NCBI RefSeq assembly: GCF_000469305.1
Contig: NZ_KI270992.1
Location: 48,905-112,904, forward strand
DNA from: Faecalitalea cylindroides ATCC 27803
Lineage (GTDB): Bacteria > Bacillota_I > Bacilli_A > Erysipelotrichales > Erysipelotrichaceae
Direction of reading: 5' to 3'
DNA: 64,000 nt
Part shown: one piece after another, positions 17,263 to 26,139 of the stretch
Layout of the letters: each line of letters starts with the position of its first letter
Position numbering within the stretch: the first letter of the stretch is position 1
Notes under the pieces: generated by a model
The model's input: the letters and a program-made list of their open reading frames with translations, nothing else
Told to the model about the DNA's origin: nothing
The model's database searches: none
Program-made: the position numbers and the translations under genes

Positions 17263-18186
17263 TTAACGAAGGATGATATAAACTGTATAGACGATATAAG
17301 TCAATACCATGATCAATCCTGTTTTTTTATCCAAAGGTCTAAATTTACAAATTACTAAGAATACAATCGAAACAACGACTAAAATCAAAGAATCAATAAA
17401 TGCAGTTGGTTCAACAGTAATTGGGTTTAACACAGAAGAAATTCCTAGAATACAGAAAATATTGAATAAGTTTGAACCAATGACATTTCCCATGGCAATT
17501 TCATTCTCGTTCTTTCTAGCTGCAACCAAAGAAGTGACAAGCTCAGGTAATGAAGTGCCGATTGCTACGATCGTTAATCCAATTAAAGTTTCACTTAAAC
17601 CGATGATTCGAGCAAGGCTTGTAGCTCCATCGACAACTAATTGACCTCCGATTACAATACCTGCAATGCCAATGATCAAAAAAATGATGAGTTTTGAGTA
17701 AGGGGTATCAATTCGTTTTTGATCTTCTTCTGATTTGGCGGTTTGTTTAATTTGAACATATAACATGATTCCAAAACAAATCAATAAAATCATCCCTTCA
17801 AAACGAGAAATGTTTCGATCAATCAACATAAATGTGAGCAGAACTGCCGCCACAACTGATAAAGGCCAGTCACGCTTCATGATTGTTTTGTTTACAAGTA
17901 ATGGATAAATGCAGGCGCTTAATCCGGCAACGACTAAAAGATTAAAGATGTTGGATCCAACAACATTTCCAACCGCAATTTCATTGGCATTTTCCAAAGC
18001 AGCTGTCACACTAACGGCTAATTCAGGCATAGAAGTACCGAATGCTACGATCGTGAGACCAATGATCAGACTGGATACTCCTATTTTCCCGGCAATGGAA
18101 GATGCATTTTCTACAAAACAATCTGCACCTTTGACCAGAAAGAGAAATCCAACAATGATAAAAATAATCGCAATTAATAAATCCAT
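17263..18186 (-). CDS. Na+/Ca2+ exchanger family (CaCA, YrbG-like) antiporter
   Basis: 307 residues with about ten membrane segments. The two inverted alpha repeats are plain: AFGTSMPELAVS with GNVVGSNIFNLL in the first half, AIGTSLPELVTS with GNVIGSNLFNIF in the second. These carry the ion-binding Glu and Asn/Ser residues. The protein should exchange Na+ (or H+/K+) for Ca2+ at the cytoplasmic membrane. I start at ATG 18186 with AAAGGA upstream rather than at the longer in-frame start. It follows the unknown anchored protein by 23 nt. Confidence 0.9.
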   Translation of the reverse strand: MDLLIAIIFIIVGFLFLVKGADCFVENASSIAGKIGVSSLIIGLTIVAFGTSMPELAVSVTAALENANEIAVGNVVGSNIFNLLVVAGLSACIYPLLVNKTIMKRDWPLSVVAAVLLTFMLIDRNISRFEGMILLICFGIMLYVQIKQTAKSEEDQKRIDTPYSKLIIFLIIGIAGIVIGGQLVVDGATSLARIIGLSETLIGLTIVAIGTSLPELVTSLVAARKNENEIAMGNVIGSNLFNIFCILGISSVLNPITVEPTAFIDSLILVVVSIVFLVICKFRPLDKKTGLIMVLTYIVYTVYIILR

Positions 18187-18209
18187 ACTGATAAATCCTT
18201 TCTTATGCA

Positions 18210-19034
18210 CTATTGTTTTTCAGTATTTTGATCTTGATTGGTAGAAGTTTCAATTTTTTCAATTGAATACTGTGTGCCAAAAACTCTGTGGATATAAGAT
18301 TCGATATTTAGGTTTTGAAGTTCTTCGCTCGATAAATAAGCGGTCTCTCCATATATATCTTGACGGATGACCCGATTTCCATCATTAATGTTTGGAACAC
18401 AGACCAGATAATAAATAGTTACTGCTTGTTCTTTGCTAGCGTAATCTAACTGATATACGGATATGATTCGATCACTGGTTTGAGTAGATTTTAAAAATGC
18501 ACAATATAATTGGCTTATATTGTTTAGACTGACATCCTCTTGAGAAGCAGTTTTAGGATCTAGATGAAAAATCTCATCAGCGTGTTCTGTTATGTAGTTT
18601 TCTGATTCAGTTAAGATTTTATTTAAATAGTTTTCTGGAATATCATCTTTTGATTCAAAACGGTTATTTAATCCTTGTACGATAAATTCTTTTTCCGTAT
18701 TGATTGGTTGATAATGATAAGTCATGGAAAGTTCATCATCATATGTCGCAATGATGTGAATCGTATCTCCGTTTGATAAGTTGGAATTTGGACTCACTTC
18801 ATATTCCACGGTTTCCATAAACTCCTGGATCCTTTGATTAAGATCTTCAGTATTGTTTTCAACAGTTACACTGGCACTTCCATTTTCACCTGTATAAACA
18901 AGTTCGATATTTTTCATGACATCCACTTCTACAGTTTTATAAAAGAAGTTATACATAATAAGTACCAAAGCTAGACACATTGAGCCAAGGGCTAAAAAAT
19001 ATATTAGTTTGTTCTTTGTTTTTTCTGAATTCAT
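18210..19034 (-). CDS. Membrane-anchored extracellular protein of unknown function
   Basis: 274 residues; family not recognised. One N-terminal hydrophobic helix (about 10-31) is followed by an entirely polar, acidic domain with alternating strands. This suggests a signal anchor with the bulk outside the cell. Two parts resemble duplicated beta-rich segments (ENIELVYTGENG-type and DTIHIIATYDDE-type), but no catalytic motif or lipobox Cys is visible. The ATG at 19034 follows AGGTG at 9 nt; the longer frame opens with GTG. It sits between recG and a Ca2+ exchanger in one operon, which does not point to a role. Confidence 0.65.
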   Translation of the reverse strand: MNSEKTKNKLIYFLALGSMCLALVLIMYNFFYKTVEVDVMKNIELVYTGENGSASVTVENNTEDLNQRIQEFMETVEYEVSPNSNLSNGDTIHIIATYDDELSMTYHYQPINTEKEFIVQGLNNRFESKDDIPENYLNKILTESENYITEHADEIFHLDPKTASQEDVSLNNISQLYCAFLKSTQTSDRIISVYQLDYASKEQAVTIYYLVCVPNINDGNRVIRQDIYGETAYLSSEELQNLNIESYIHRVFGTQYSIEKIETSTNQDQNTEKQ

Positions 19035-19057
19035 GTCAATGATCACCTATAATCATT

Positions 19058-21046
19058 CTAATCAAAATATTGTGCGTTTTCCAGCGCCTTATCTACAAAT
19101 TCTAGAAGCGGCTTGTCATCATTACGGTTTAAGATTTCTTTGGCATCTTTGATGCAGGCTTCCATCATCGCCTTATCTTTTTGAAGATCACCAAAGACAA
19201 ATCCCGGCAAACCGCTTTGTCGAACTCCTAACATATCTCCAGGACCGCGCATATGAAAGTCATACTCAGAGACTTGAAATCCATCGCTGAGTTCTTCCAT
19301 CTTTTTTAATCTTTGTATTGCATTAGAGTCTTTGGTGTTGCTTAAAAGATAACAATATCCCTGCTTTTCACCACGTGCTACACGCCCTCTTAATTGATGC
19401 AGCGTACTCAAACCGAAACGATGGGCATCATAAATTACCATCAATGTTGCGTTCTTGACATCAATACCAACTTCAATGACAGTCGTACTGACAAGAATAT
19501 CTATTTTATGGTTGGCAAAATCATTCATGATTTCTTCTTTTTCTTCCGAACTCATTTTTCCATGCAACAAAGATATGGCCACACTGTTTTTTAAGGTGCT
19601 TTTCATACCTTGATAGATGGAAGTAACACTGCGCAGATTCGTATCTTCATTGTCTTCAATGGAAGGACACACAACATAACATTGTCTTTTTTCAATTTGA
19701 ATACCATCCAGGATATCTTTTAAAATGCTTGCCATGCTTTTGGAAGGGATGTATTTTGTGATGACGGGCTTGCGTCCTGCAGGCATAGTGTGAATATTGC
19801 TGATATCAAGATCACCATAGATGAAATGGGCATATGTTCTTGGAATTGGGGTGGCTGACATCATTAAAAAATCAACACTTTTCCCTTTTTCTAGTAATGA
19901 ACGCCTTTGTTTGACGCCGAAACGTTGTTGTTCATCTGTCACGACAAGACCCAGATCTTTAAACTCAACTTGTTCTTGGAACAAGGCATGGGTGCCCACT
20001 ACGATCTTGATTTTTCCATTGCTAAGATCCGTTAAGATTTGTTGTTTTTCTTTTGTGGGAAGGCTGGATACATATAGACATGTTTCAAGACCGAGTTTTT
20101 GCATGTTTTCATAATGCTGACGAGCTAAAATTTCTGTAGGTACAAGAAAAGCTGCCTGATGATTGCTTAAATAACAGGCATATATAGCTGTCATGGCTAC
20201 AATGGTTTTTCCACATCCAACATCGCCTTGTACAAGGCGAAACATGATTTTACTGGATTTCATATCATTTAAGACAGCTTCGATGCTGGTCTGTTGATCT
20301 GAAGTAAGAGTATATGGGAATTGTTGGATCCATGTTTGAATCATGTTGCCATCAAATACCTTTTCTTGTTTATGAACATGTTCTTTTGTGTTTGCCTGCG
20401 AGGCTTGCATAACGCATTGAAAACATAAAAATTCCTGATATTTTAAAGTTCTAACCGCTTGATTCAGTTCGTTTTGCGTTTTTGGCTGATGGATCCAGCG
20501 AAGCGCCTGAGGGTAATTTAAAAGACGATATTTTTCTTGAAGTCTTAATGGAACGAGCGATTCCATTTGATCTACAAATTCTAACGCATTGGAAACCATA
20601 GTAATCATATCGTTTTGTTTGAGACCTTCAATCAAAGAATATACTGGCTTAAGTCCAATTTGTTCTTTTAAAGATTTGAAATTATATGTGCTGACAACAA
20701 CTTTATTATTTCCCTGATAAACGCCAAAAAGGGATATTTTTTTGCCAAATGTAAATTGATTTGTCCACGGACGATTAAAAATCGTTATTTCTAATTCTTC
20801 ATCCCATGAAATGACAGAAAACTTGGTCATTGAACGATTTTTTTGAAGTCGAATAACGCGGCAAACAGAAGAAATCAAACCTTCAAAACAAACATGCATA
20901 GATGGCTGCCAATCTTTATAGGGGATGGTTTCAATGGTTTCATATCGCATTGGGTATGTCTTCAAAAGGTCTTCAACAGAAAAAATAGACATTTTTTCTA
21001 AAAGCCGTTTTCTTCTAGGTGTTAATTTCAATAATTTTAGATCCAT
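19058..21046 (-). CDS. recG: ATP-dependent DNA helicase RecG
   Basis: 662 residues. The N-terminal OB-fold wedge domain (about 55-140) precedes the helicase core with Walker A GDVGCGKT, a DEQQ motif II (DEQH is usual), TATPIPRT motif III and a motif VI region reading LRGRVARG. RecG unwinds Holliday junctions and reverses stalled forks. AAGGAGCG lies 6 nt before the ATG, overlapping the end of the upstream LD-carboxypeptidase gene (2-nt gap), so the two are co-translated. The Gln in motif II and Ala in motif VI are conservative changes and do not suggest inactivation. Confidence 0.96.
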   Translation of the reverse strand: MDLKLLKLTPRRKRLLEKMSIFSVEDLLKTYPMRYETIETIPYKDWQPSMHVCFEGLISSVCRVIRLQKNRSMTKFSVISWDEELEITIFNRPWTNQFTFGKKISLFGVYQGNNKVVVSTYNFKSLKEQIGLKPVYSLIEGLKQNDMITMVSNALEFVDQMESLVPLRLQEKYRLLNYPQALRWIHQPKTQNELNQAVRTLKYQEFLCFQCVMQASQANTKEHVHKQEKVFDGNMIQTWIQQFPYTLTSDQQTSIEAVLNDMKSSKIMFRLVQGDVGCGKTIVAMTAIYACYLSNHQAAFLVPTEILARQHYENMQKLGLETCLYVSSLPTKEKQQILTDLSNGKIKIVVGTHALFQEQVEFKDLGLVVTDEQQRFGVKQRRSLLEKGKSVDFLMMSATPIPRTYAHFIYGDLDISNIHTMPAGRKPVITKYIPSKSMASILKDILDGIQIEKRQCYVVCPSIEDNEDTNLRSVTSIYQGMKSTLKNSVAISLLHGKMSSEEKEEIMNDFANHKIDILVSTTVIEVGIDVKNATLMVIYDAHRFGLSTLHQLRGRVARGEKQGYCYLLSNTKDSNAIQRLKKMEELSDGFQVSEYDFHMRGPGDMLGVRQSGLPGFVFGDLQKDKAMMEACIKDAKEILNRNDDKPLLEFVDKALENAQYFD

Positions 21047-21048
21047 GT

Positions 21049-21816
21049 TTACGCTCCTTTTGATTTAAAACAGTATTCTTTTCCAATCCATACAGCTTTA
21101 GAATTTAAAGAATGGCCAACTTCATGCGTACGTATGATTCCAATTGGATATTTTGAAACATAAGATTCTAATAGATGATCTGTGCGTGTTTTATCTAATT
21201 CTGTAAATTGTCCTAAGATCAGACCGTTTATTTTATTGAATACACCCATCATTTCTAATTGTGTTAAATAAGTTATGATTTTGTTGATGTTTCCTGAATG
21301 GCTTTCTAAAAATAAGATCTTATCCTCTGTTTCAGGAAAATAAGAAGTGCCTGCCAGCTTTAAAAAACAACGAATATTTCCTCCGATTACGATACCCTTC
21401 ATATTTTTCTTTTTAAGCCATGTGAATTTAAAAGCGTTTTGTGTATCTTCAATATTGAGGTTGTTTCGAAGTTGAAAAAGACAGGTTTTCTTTTTTGTTT
21501 TTGAATAGAGTGTATTTAATACAACACTAAGGTCGCTATAACCATAAAAGCAGGCAGAACCATTTTGATAAGCTTTAAAATCGATGAAAGGAATACATGT
21601 GTTTGCCAGATCACCTCCGGAAAGATCAAAAATTCCTTCAAGATCTAATTTACAGAACATGTTAAAATCATCTGCTTTTTCCTTTGCTGAAGCAGATTTA
21701 AACAAACTGTCACCTACAATAATCTGATATCCACTTTTTTCGAGTCTTGTAATTATTTCGTTTACTTTTGATTTATCCACTGGATCAGATAAACCAATCA
21801 GGCCTATTCTTTTCAT
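21049..21816 (-). CDS. LD-carboxypeptidase-like protein (peptidase S66)
   Basis: 255 residues, short for S66 (usually ~300). The nucleophile context FYGYSDLS is present, as are the Glu in FLESHSG and the His in HEVGHS, giving the Ser-Glu-His triad of LD-carboxypeptidases that trim the terminal D-Ala from murein tetrapeptides. The Gly-rich GGYG segment is replaced by LSGGDLAN. No SD precedes the ATG at 21816. Instead a TATAAT (minus strand, 21826-21831) ends 9 nt upstream, so transcription would begin almost at the start codon. It heads the recG operon. Confidence 0.78.
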   Translation of the reverse strand: MKRIGLIGLSDPVDKSKVNEIITRLEKSGYQIIVGDSLFKSASAKEKADDFNMFCKLDLEGIFDLSGGDLANTCIPFIDFKAYQNGSACFYGYSDLSVVLNTLYSKTKKKTCLFQLRNNLNIEDTQNAFKFTWLKKKNMKGIVIGGNIRCFLKLAGTSYFPETEDKILFLESHSGNINKIITYLTQLEMMGVFNKINGLILGQFTELDKTRTDHLLESYVSKYPIGIIRTHEVGHSLNSKAVWIGKEYCFKSKGA

Positions 21817-21893
21817 AATAACAGTATTATACAATATCTTGATGAAAATGGCTTGTTTGTTGTATTATCTATGAGTAAATGGAAAGGATTATT

Positions 21894-22376
21894 ATGAAAA
21901 CAGAATTAATTTTGATTACAATGGAAAACGGTGATGAAATCAAGGCAGAGCTATATCCTGAAGCAGCACCTAAAACAGTAGAAAACTTTTTGAAATTAGT
22001 GGATGAAAAATTTTATGATGGATTAATCTTTCACCGCGTTATCAAAGGATTCATGATTCAAGGTGGTGATCCAACTGGAACCGGTATGGGTGGCAGTAAA
22101 GATACGATCGTTGGAGAATTCAGAGCTAATGGATTCCAAAATGATTTAGCACATACTCGTGGTGTTTTATCTATGGCTAGAACAAATATGCCTAATTCAG
22201 CGAGTTCACAGTTCTTTATCATGCATCAAGATGCTCCTCATCTAGATGGACAATACGCAGCTTTTGGAAAAGTAGTTGAAGGTATGGAAGCTGTAGATAA
22301 GATTGCATCTACAAAAACGAATTGGCAGGATAAACCATTAAAAGATCAAAGGATCAAAACGATTCGCCGAATTTGA
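21894..22376 (+). CDS. Cyclophilin-type peptidyl-prolyl cis-trans isomerase
   Basis: 160 residues from ATG 21894 (GGAAAGGA upstream). The cyclophilin core is clear: FHRVIKGFMIQGGDPTGTG, then SMARTNMPNSASSQFFIMH, then LDGQYAAFGKV. The active-site Arg/Phe/Gln/His residues are present. It catalyses proline isomerisation during folding. With no signal peptide or membrane segment it is cytosolic. It is transcribed alone, divergent from the LD-carboxypeptidase/recG unit. Confidence 0.93.
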   Translation: MKTELILITMENGDEIKAELYPEAAPKTVENFLKLVDEKFYDGLIFHRVIKGFMIQGGDPTGTGMGGSKDTIVGEFRANGFQNDLAHTRGVLSMARTNMPNSASSQFFIMHQDAPHLDGQYAAFGKVVEGMEAVDKIASTKTNWQDKPLKDQRIKTIRRI

Positions 22377-22400
22377 TCATTATTTTCTTAAATATTAAAA

Positions 22401-22436
22401 AACAGTAGAAATTTAGCATTTTCTACTGTTTTTTTG
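22401..22436 (+). terminator. Intrinsic terminator after the cyclophilin gene
   Basis: AACAGTAGAAA (22401-22411) and TTTCTACTGTT (22420-22430), 11 perfect base pairs, followed by TTTTTT. Confidence 0.88.
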
Positions 22437-22557
22437 TCCTTTTTCCTATCTGAGGTGTGATAGATAATTAGCAGGATATACAAATGAAACGATCTTAGGT
22501 TTTAAAAGTGTGACAAAGCAATTGTTGAAACAAATAAAAGAAAATCTTTGTTAAAAG
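22437..22557. other. Intergenic stretch between convergent terminators, possible gene remnant
   Basis: No start codon with an SD is seen. One plus-strand frame from about 22471 to 22554 reads LAGYTNETILGFKS, then VTKQLLKQIKENLC and a stop. This looks like the tail of a coding sequence without a head. It is too short to identify and could be chance. Confidence 0.2.
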
Positions 22558-22560
22558 AAA

Positions 22561-22582
22561 AAAAGGGCTATTAGGCCTTTTT
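22561..22582 (-). terminator. Terminator of the P-type ATPase unit
   Basis: AAAAGG/CCTTTT stem (one internal mismatch) around a short loop. On the minus strand it runs into a long T-rich tract, and it overlaps the ATPase stop codon. Confidence 0.65.
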
Positions 22583-24886
22583 ATAATGAAGTCGAAGTTG
22601 TTTTTTAAACCAAAGATTTAAGAATCTTTGTATAAATGGAATCATCACACAAACAATCAATACAAAGATAATTTGTGTAATATTCAAAGGAACGATATAA
22701 AAGAAATTATGGAAGAATATGATGGATATCGCAAAGAATGCAATCATACAAATAACAAGAAGATGTCTTAAACGGGTAAATGGGATACATGCTCCAGTAA
22801 GAACACATAAGGCATTAAAACCGGCAATTAAAGTACAAATGGTTGAGAACTGTTCGCTGTTGGTACTTAAAACTGGTGTTAATATAGAAGCTAAGATAAC
22901 GGATACGACAACACAAATAGCTCCGGGTAAAGCACGTGAGAAGACATTGACAAGAAAGTTTCCTTCTACTCTTGTGGCGTTTGGTTCTAATGTTAAAATA
23001 AAGCTAGGTAATCCTGTTGCCAGTGTTGAAATAAGTGTTAATTGAATTGGCTGGAAAGGGTATTCGGTAAGCCATACTAGTGTTAATAAGCTTAAACCAA
23101 AAGAAAATAATGTTTTAACTAAAAACAGTGAGGCAGTTCTTTGGATGTTGTTTATGATGCATCGTCCTTCATGTAATATGGAAGGAAGTGACTTAAATTG
23201 ATCATTTAATAAAACTATAGATGCGATTTTCTTGGCTGCTTCACTGCCAGAGCCCATAGCGATTGAGCAATCCGCTTCTTTTAATGCCATGACATCATTG
23301 ACGCCATCTCCGGTCATAGCAACTGTGTGACCTTTTTCTTTTAAGGCAATGATCATTTCTTTTTTCTGTTCAGGCGTAACTCTTCCAAAAATGGCATGAT
23401 CTTCGATTACTTGTCGTACATCTTGAATGCCTGTCATATCAATTGATTTTCCAGTTACTCCTGCTTCTTTTGCCAAAGCAGATACAGTTTTTTCATCATC
23501 GCCGGAAATAATCTTTAAATCGACGTTTTGTTTTTTAAAGTAGGAAAGAATCGTAGATGCATCCTTTCTTAAAGCATCTTGAATTAAAATAAAGGCAAGA
23601 ATTTCAAAGTCACCGTATAGTTGATGATCTTTTGAGTTTGAACGTGCCAGGATCAAAGTTCGATACCCTTTATCTCCATATTCATTTAGTTTTTTTATAA
23701 TTTCAGGATCTTGTTTTTGAATGATAAATGAATAGGCCCCCAGAATATATTTTGCATCTTGAAAAACCGCTCCACATGCTTTTCTTGAGCTCGAAAAAGG
23801 AATTATATCTTTTGTTATCTGAGTTGGCTCAATGTTTGATACATACTCACGTATAGCTTTAGCTGTTGTATTATCATCTTGTAAAGAAGAAAACATATTG
23901 GCAAGAGTTTGCTTGATCATAGATAAATCATGAGCTGTGTCAATATGAATTACTTTCATTTCTCCTTGTGTGATCGTACCTGTTTTATCCAGACACAATG
24001 TATCTACTCTGGCAAGTGTTTCAATGCAGTATAGTTCTTGGACAAGAACGTTTTTTTGTGTCAGCTTCATAACCCCGACACTTAAAGCAATACTAGTTAA
24101 AAGCACAAGGCCTTCTGGGATCATACCAACAACAGCAGCGACTGTTGAAAGAATAGCATCGTTTAAATCGGTAGGATCTGATAAGAATTGTTTTAAAAAC
24201 AGCAACACTCCTGCAGGGAGCAAAACGATTGTGCTGAAACGAATGATCGATTGAATACTGTCACGTAACTGGCTTGGATAGCGTTTTTCACGTTTGGCAT
24301 GTTTTAATATAGAATGAGCATATGTATCTTCTCCAACTGTAACAACCTGCATCTTAGCTTGTCCAGATACAATGATACTTCCAGAGAAGATGCTGTCATT
24401 TTCAAATTTTTCAATAGCATCGCTCTCTCCTGTTAGCATAGATTCATCGCATTCAATGCTGCCTTCTCTCAATACGCCATCGCAAGGAACCTGGTCACCA
24501 GATTTGATGATCAAGATATCGTCTTCAACAATTTGATCAATAGAAATACGAGATATGTGTCCATCTCTTAGAACATGTATTTTTTGTTGGTGAACCAAGG
24601 CGAGCTTATCTAATTTACGCTTTGAACGAATTTCCTGGATCAAACCAATGATCATGTTGAAGATAACGACAAGCATAAAAAGCATGTTTCGATAGGAACC
24701 CGTAAAGATGACTAAGACAGCTAAAACGACATTGATCATATTGAAAAAGGTAAAAACATGCTCTTTTAATATTTTTGTATATGTTTTGGAAACAGAAGCT
24801 TCCAAGGTGTTCTTTTTATGAGATAAAGCTTGATTAGAAGTTAGACCTGTTTCTTTATCTGTATAGCTTTTAACTTCCACTTTCAT
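22571..24886 (-). CDS. Cation-transporting P-type ATPase (CtpE-like)
   Basis: 771 residues. The phosphorylated Asp is D300 in CLDKTGTITQ, the actuator TGES is at 152-155, IPEGL lies in the fourth membrane segment at 256-260, and the hinge TGDGVNDVMALKEAD is near 530. The PEGLVLLTSIALSVG region resembles the CtpE group, linked in mycobacteria to Ca2+ uptake, rather than heavy-metal pumps, and there is no N-terminal CxxC. Ca2+ or a similar ion is therefore the best guess. About eight to ten membrane segments are expected. It ends a three-gene unit behind ispD. Confidence 0.85.
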   Translation of the reverse strand: MKVEVKSYTDKETGLTSNQALSHKKNTLEASVSKTYTKILKEHVFTFFNMINVVLAVLVIFTGSYRNMLFMLVVIFNMIIGLIQEIRSKRKLDKLALVHQQKIHVLRDGHISRISIDQIVEDDILIIKSGDQVPCDGVLREGSIECDESMLTGESDAIEKFENDSIFSGSIIVSGQAKMQVVTVGEDTYAHSILKHAKREKRYPSQLRDSIQSIIRFSTIVLLPAGVLLFLKQFLSDPTDLNDAILSTVAAVVGMIPEGLVLLTSIALSVGVMKLTQKNVLVQELYCIETLARVDTLCLDKTGTITQGEMKVIHIDTAHDLSMIKQTLANMFSSLQDDNTTAKAIREYVSNIEPTQITKDIIPFSSSRKACGAVFQDAKYILGAYSFIIQKQDPEIIKKLNEYGDKGYRTLILARSNSKDHQLYGDFEILAFILIQDALRKDASTILSYFKKQNVDLKIISGDDEKTVSALAKEAGVTGKSIDMTGIQDVRQVIEDHAIFGRVTPEQKKEMIIALKEKGHTVAMTGDGVNDVMALKEADCSIAMGSGSEAAKKIASIVLLNDQFKSLPSILHEGRCIINNIQRTASLFLVKTLFSFGLSLLTLVWLTEYPFQPIQLTLISTLATGLPSFILTLEPNATRVEGNFLVNVFSRALPGAICVVVSVILASILTPVLSTNSEQFSTICTLIAGFNALCVLTGACIPFTRLRHLLVICMIAFFAISIIFFHNFFYIVPLNITQIIFVLIVCVMIPFIQRFLNLWFKKQLRLHYKKA

Positions 24887-24892
24887 TAGACA

Positions 24893-25366
24893 TCATCCTT
24901 TAATGTGTTGCAGGGGCGTCTCTCCTAAAGCTTCTACAGCTTGTGCATATGTGTCGATCGCAAGATTTTGTTCGATAGCCACCTGTAAAGAAAACATAAG
25001 CAAGCGGGTATCAAATGCCTGTAAATCTTTATTCATATAGATTGCAGGGTATTGAGACAGGCTGCTCAAGATTTTTTGGATATCTTCATTTGTTGGAACA
25101 TTAGAAAGTCCATTAACCAGGACGTTTTCCATAGATACAGCTTTTAATCCATTTAATAAGGCAACGTAAGGTGTATTTGCCATCTGTACTAAAAGAACTT
25201 TTGAAATTGGAGAATGAGCTAATCTTAAAAGCCATTCTGCTGTACAGCTGACAACGATTTGTTTGCACATTGGATCGTTTTTATAGACGTTGATCGTATC
25301 AACGAGATTCTCATATGAATCTGTTTCATCTTGACAGTCATCAAAAATAAGTGCTGTGTATTCCAT
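24893..25366 (-). CDS. Shrunken IspD-like protein, probably catalytically dead
   Basis: 157 residues lying 14 nt after ispD and 6 nt before the ATPase gene. Its layout follows IspD: a region like the loop where IspD has TVEVF and DPxIxxIVVV (VDTINVYKNDPMCKQIVVSC), a segment aligning to the NGLK part (VALLNGLKAVS), and a C-terminal VEALGETPLQHIKG like the end of the IspD core. The CTP-binding LAAGxGxRM loop and the HDGARP motif are missing. I infer a duplicated, degenerated IspD, perhaps a regulator or partner of the intact enzyme. The similarity was judged by eye. Confidence 0.5.
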   Translation of the reverse strand: MEYTALIFDDCQDETDSYENLVDTINVYKNDPMCKQIVVSCTAEWLLRLAHSPISKVLLVQMANTPYVALLNGLKAVSMENVLVNGLSNVPTNEDIQKILSSLSQYPAIYMNKDLQAFDTRLLMFSLQVAIEQNLAIDTYAQAVEALGETPLQHIKG

Positions 25367-25380
25367 ACAAATTCCTCTTT

Positions 25381-26028
25381 CTATTTCGGTAAATCACCAG
25401 GATTGGTAATCTTGATATTAGATGCGTTTCCTGTAACAACTTTGATCAAAGTGTTTGAATACCATTCGACAAGTTGTGCATCATCAGTGGCTTCTCTTTG
25501 ATCCTCCAAAGCTTTTTGATGGCATTCTTTTAACAAGGATGTCTTAAAACACTGTGGAGTCTGGGCGTTATATAACAAAGAACGATCCAGGCTTTCTTTG
25601 ACAAATCCATTTTCTACAATTTTTACAGTATCTACACTTGGAACCATTAATAAACAGGCATCGTAGTCTGAAAGTGTTTGTTTTAGTTTGTTGACTTCTT
25701 CCATGTTTAGATAGGGCCTGGCACCATCATGAATAAATACATGTTCGCTGCAAACCAATCTTAACCCATGAGAAACACTTTCCTGACGAGTTTTTCCTCC
25801 TATCGTGATCTTTACTTTATCTAGATTTTGATAAAGTTTTTCGACATATTCTTGTTCATGTTTGGCCACGACAAGAATGATTTCTTTACAGTCTGGATCT
25901 TCGTTAAATAAATTAACGCTTCGATCTAAGACACTGGTGCCATCACTGAATTTAAAAAAAACTTTATTAAAGTCTAATCGAGTTCGGCTGCCTTTACCGG
26001 CAGCGAGTATGCAAACACTGTAATTCAT
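25381..26028 (-). CDS. ispD: 2-C-methyl-D-erythritol 4-phosphate cytidylyltransferase
   Basis: 215 residues. The nucleotide-binding loop LAAGKGSRTR follows the first strand, FIHDGARPYL supplies the substrate region, and TDDAQLVEW and NIKITNPGDL complete the family signature. It makes CDP-methylerythritol in the MEP route to isoprenoids, so the organism uses that pathway. I start at ATG 26028. No SD precedes it, and an extended TATAAT on the minus strand (26038-26043) ends 9 nt upstream, implying a leaderless message. It is divergent from the GTPase-nuclease fusion gene. Confidence 0.92.
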   Translation of the reverse strand: MNYSVCILAAGKGSRTRLDFNKVFFKFSDGTSVLDRSVNLFNEDPDCKEIILVVAKHEQEYVEKLYQNLDKVKITIGGKTRQESVSHGLRLVCSEHVFIHDGARPYLNMEEVNKLKQTLSDYDACLLMVPSVDTVKIVENGFVKESLDRSLLYNAQTPQCFKTSLLKECHQKALEDQREATDDAQLVEWYSNTLIKVVTGNASNIKITNPGDLPK

Positions 26029-26106
26029 AGTGCATATATTATAACAGATTTTATGATACATGCACCAACCAACTGAGCTTTTTTAGAATGAGAGAACAAC
26101 TTCTGT

Positions 26107-26112
26107 TATACT
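26107..26112 (+). promoter_or_regulatory. -10 box of the GTPase-NYN fusion gene
   Basis: TATACT, 27 nt before the ATG. The -35 region is poor. It lies back to back with the ispD -10 in a 111-nt divergent region. Confidence 0.45.
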
Positions 26113-26139
26113 ATATTCGAAATAAAAAGGGGACTTTCG

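Noticed and set aside
24893..25366. Calling the IspD-like protein a pseudogene
   Set aside because: The frame is open with tight operon spacing on both sides and no stop or shift, so a retained divergent protein is more likely.
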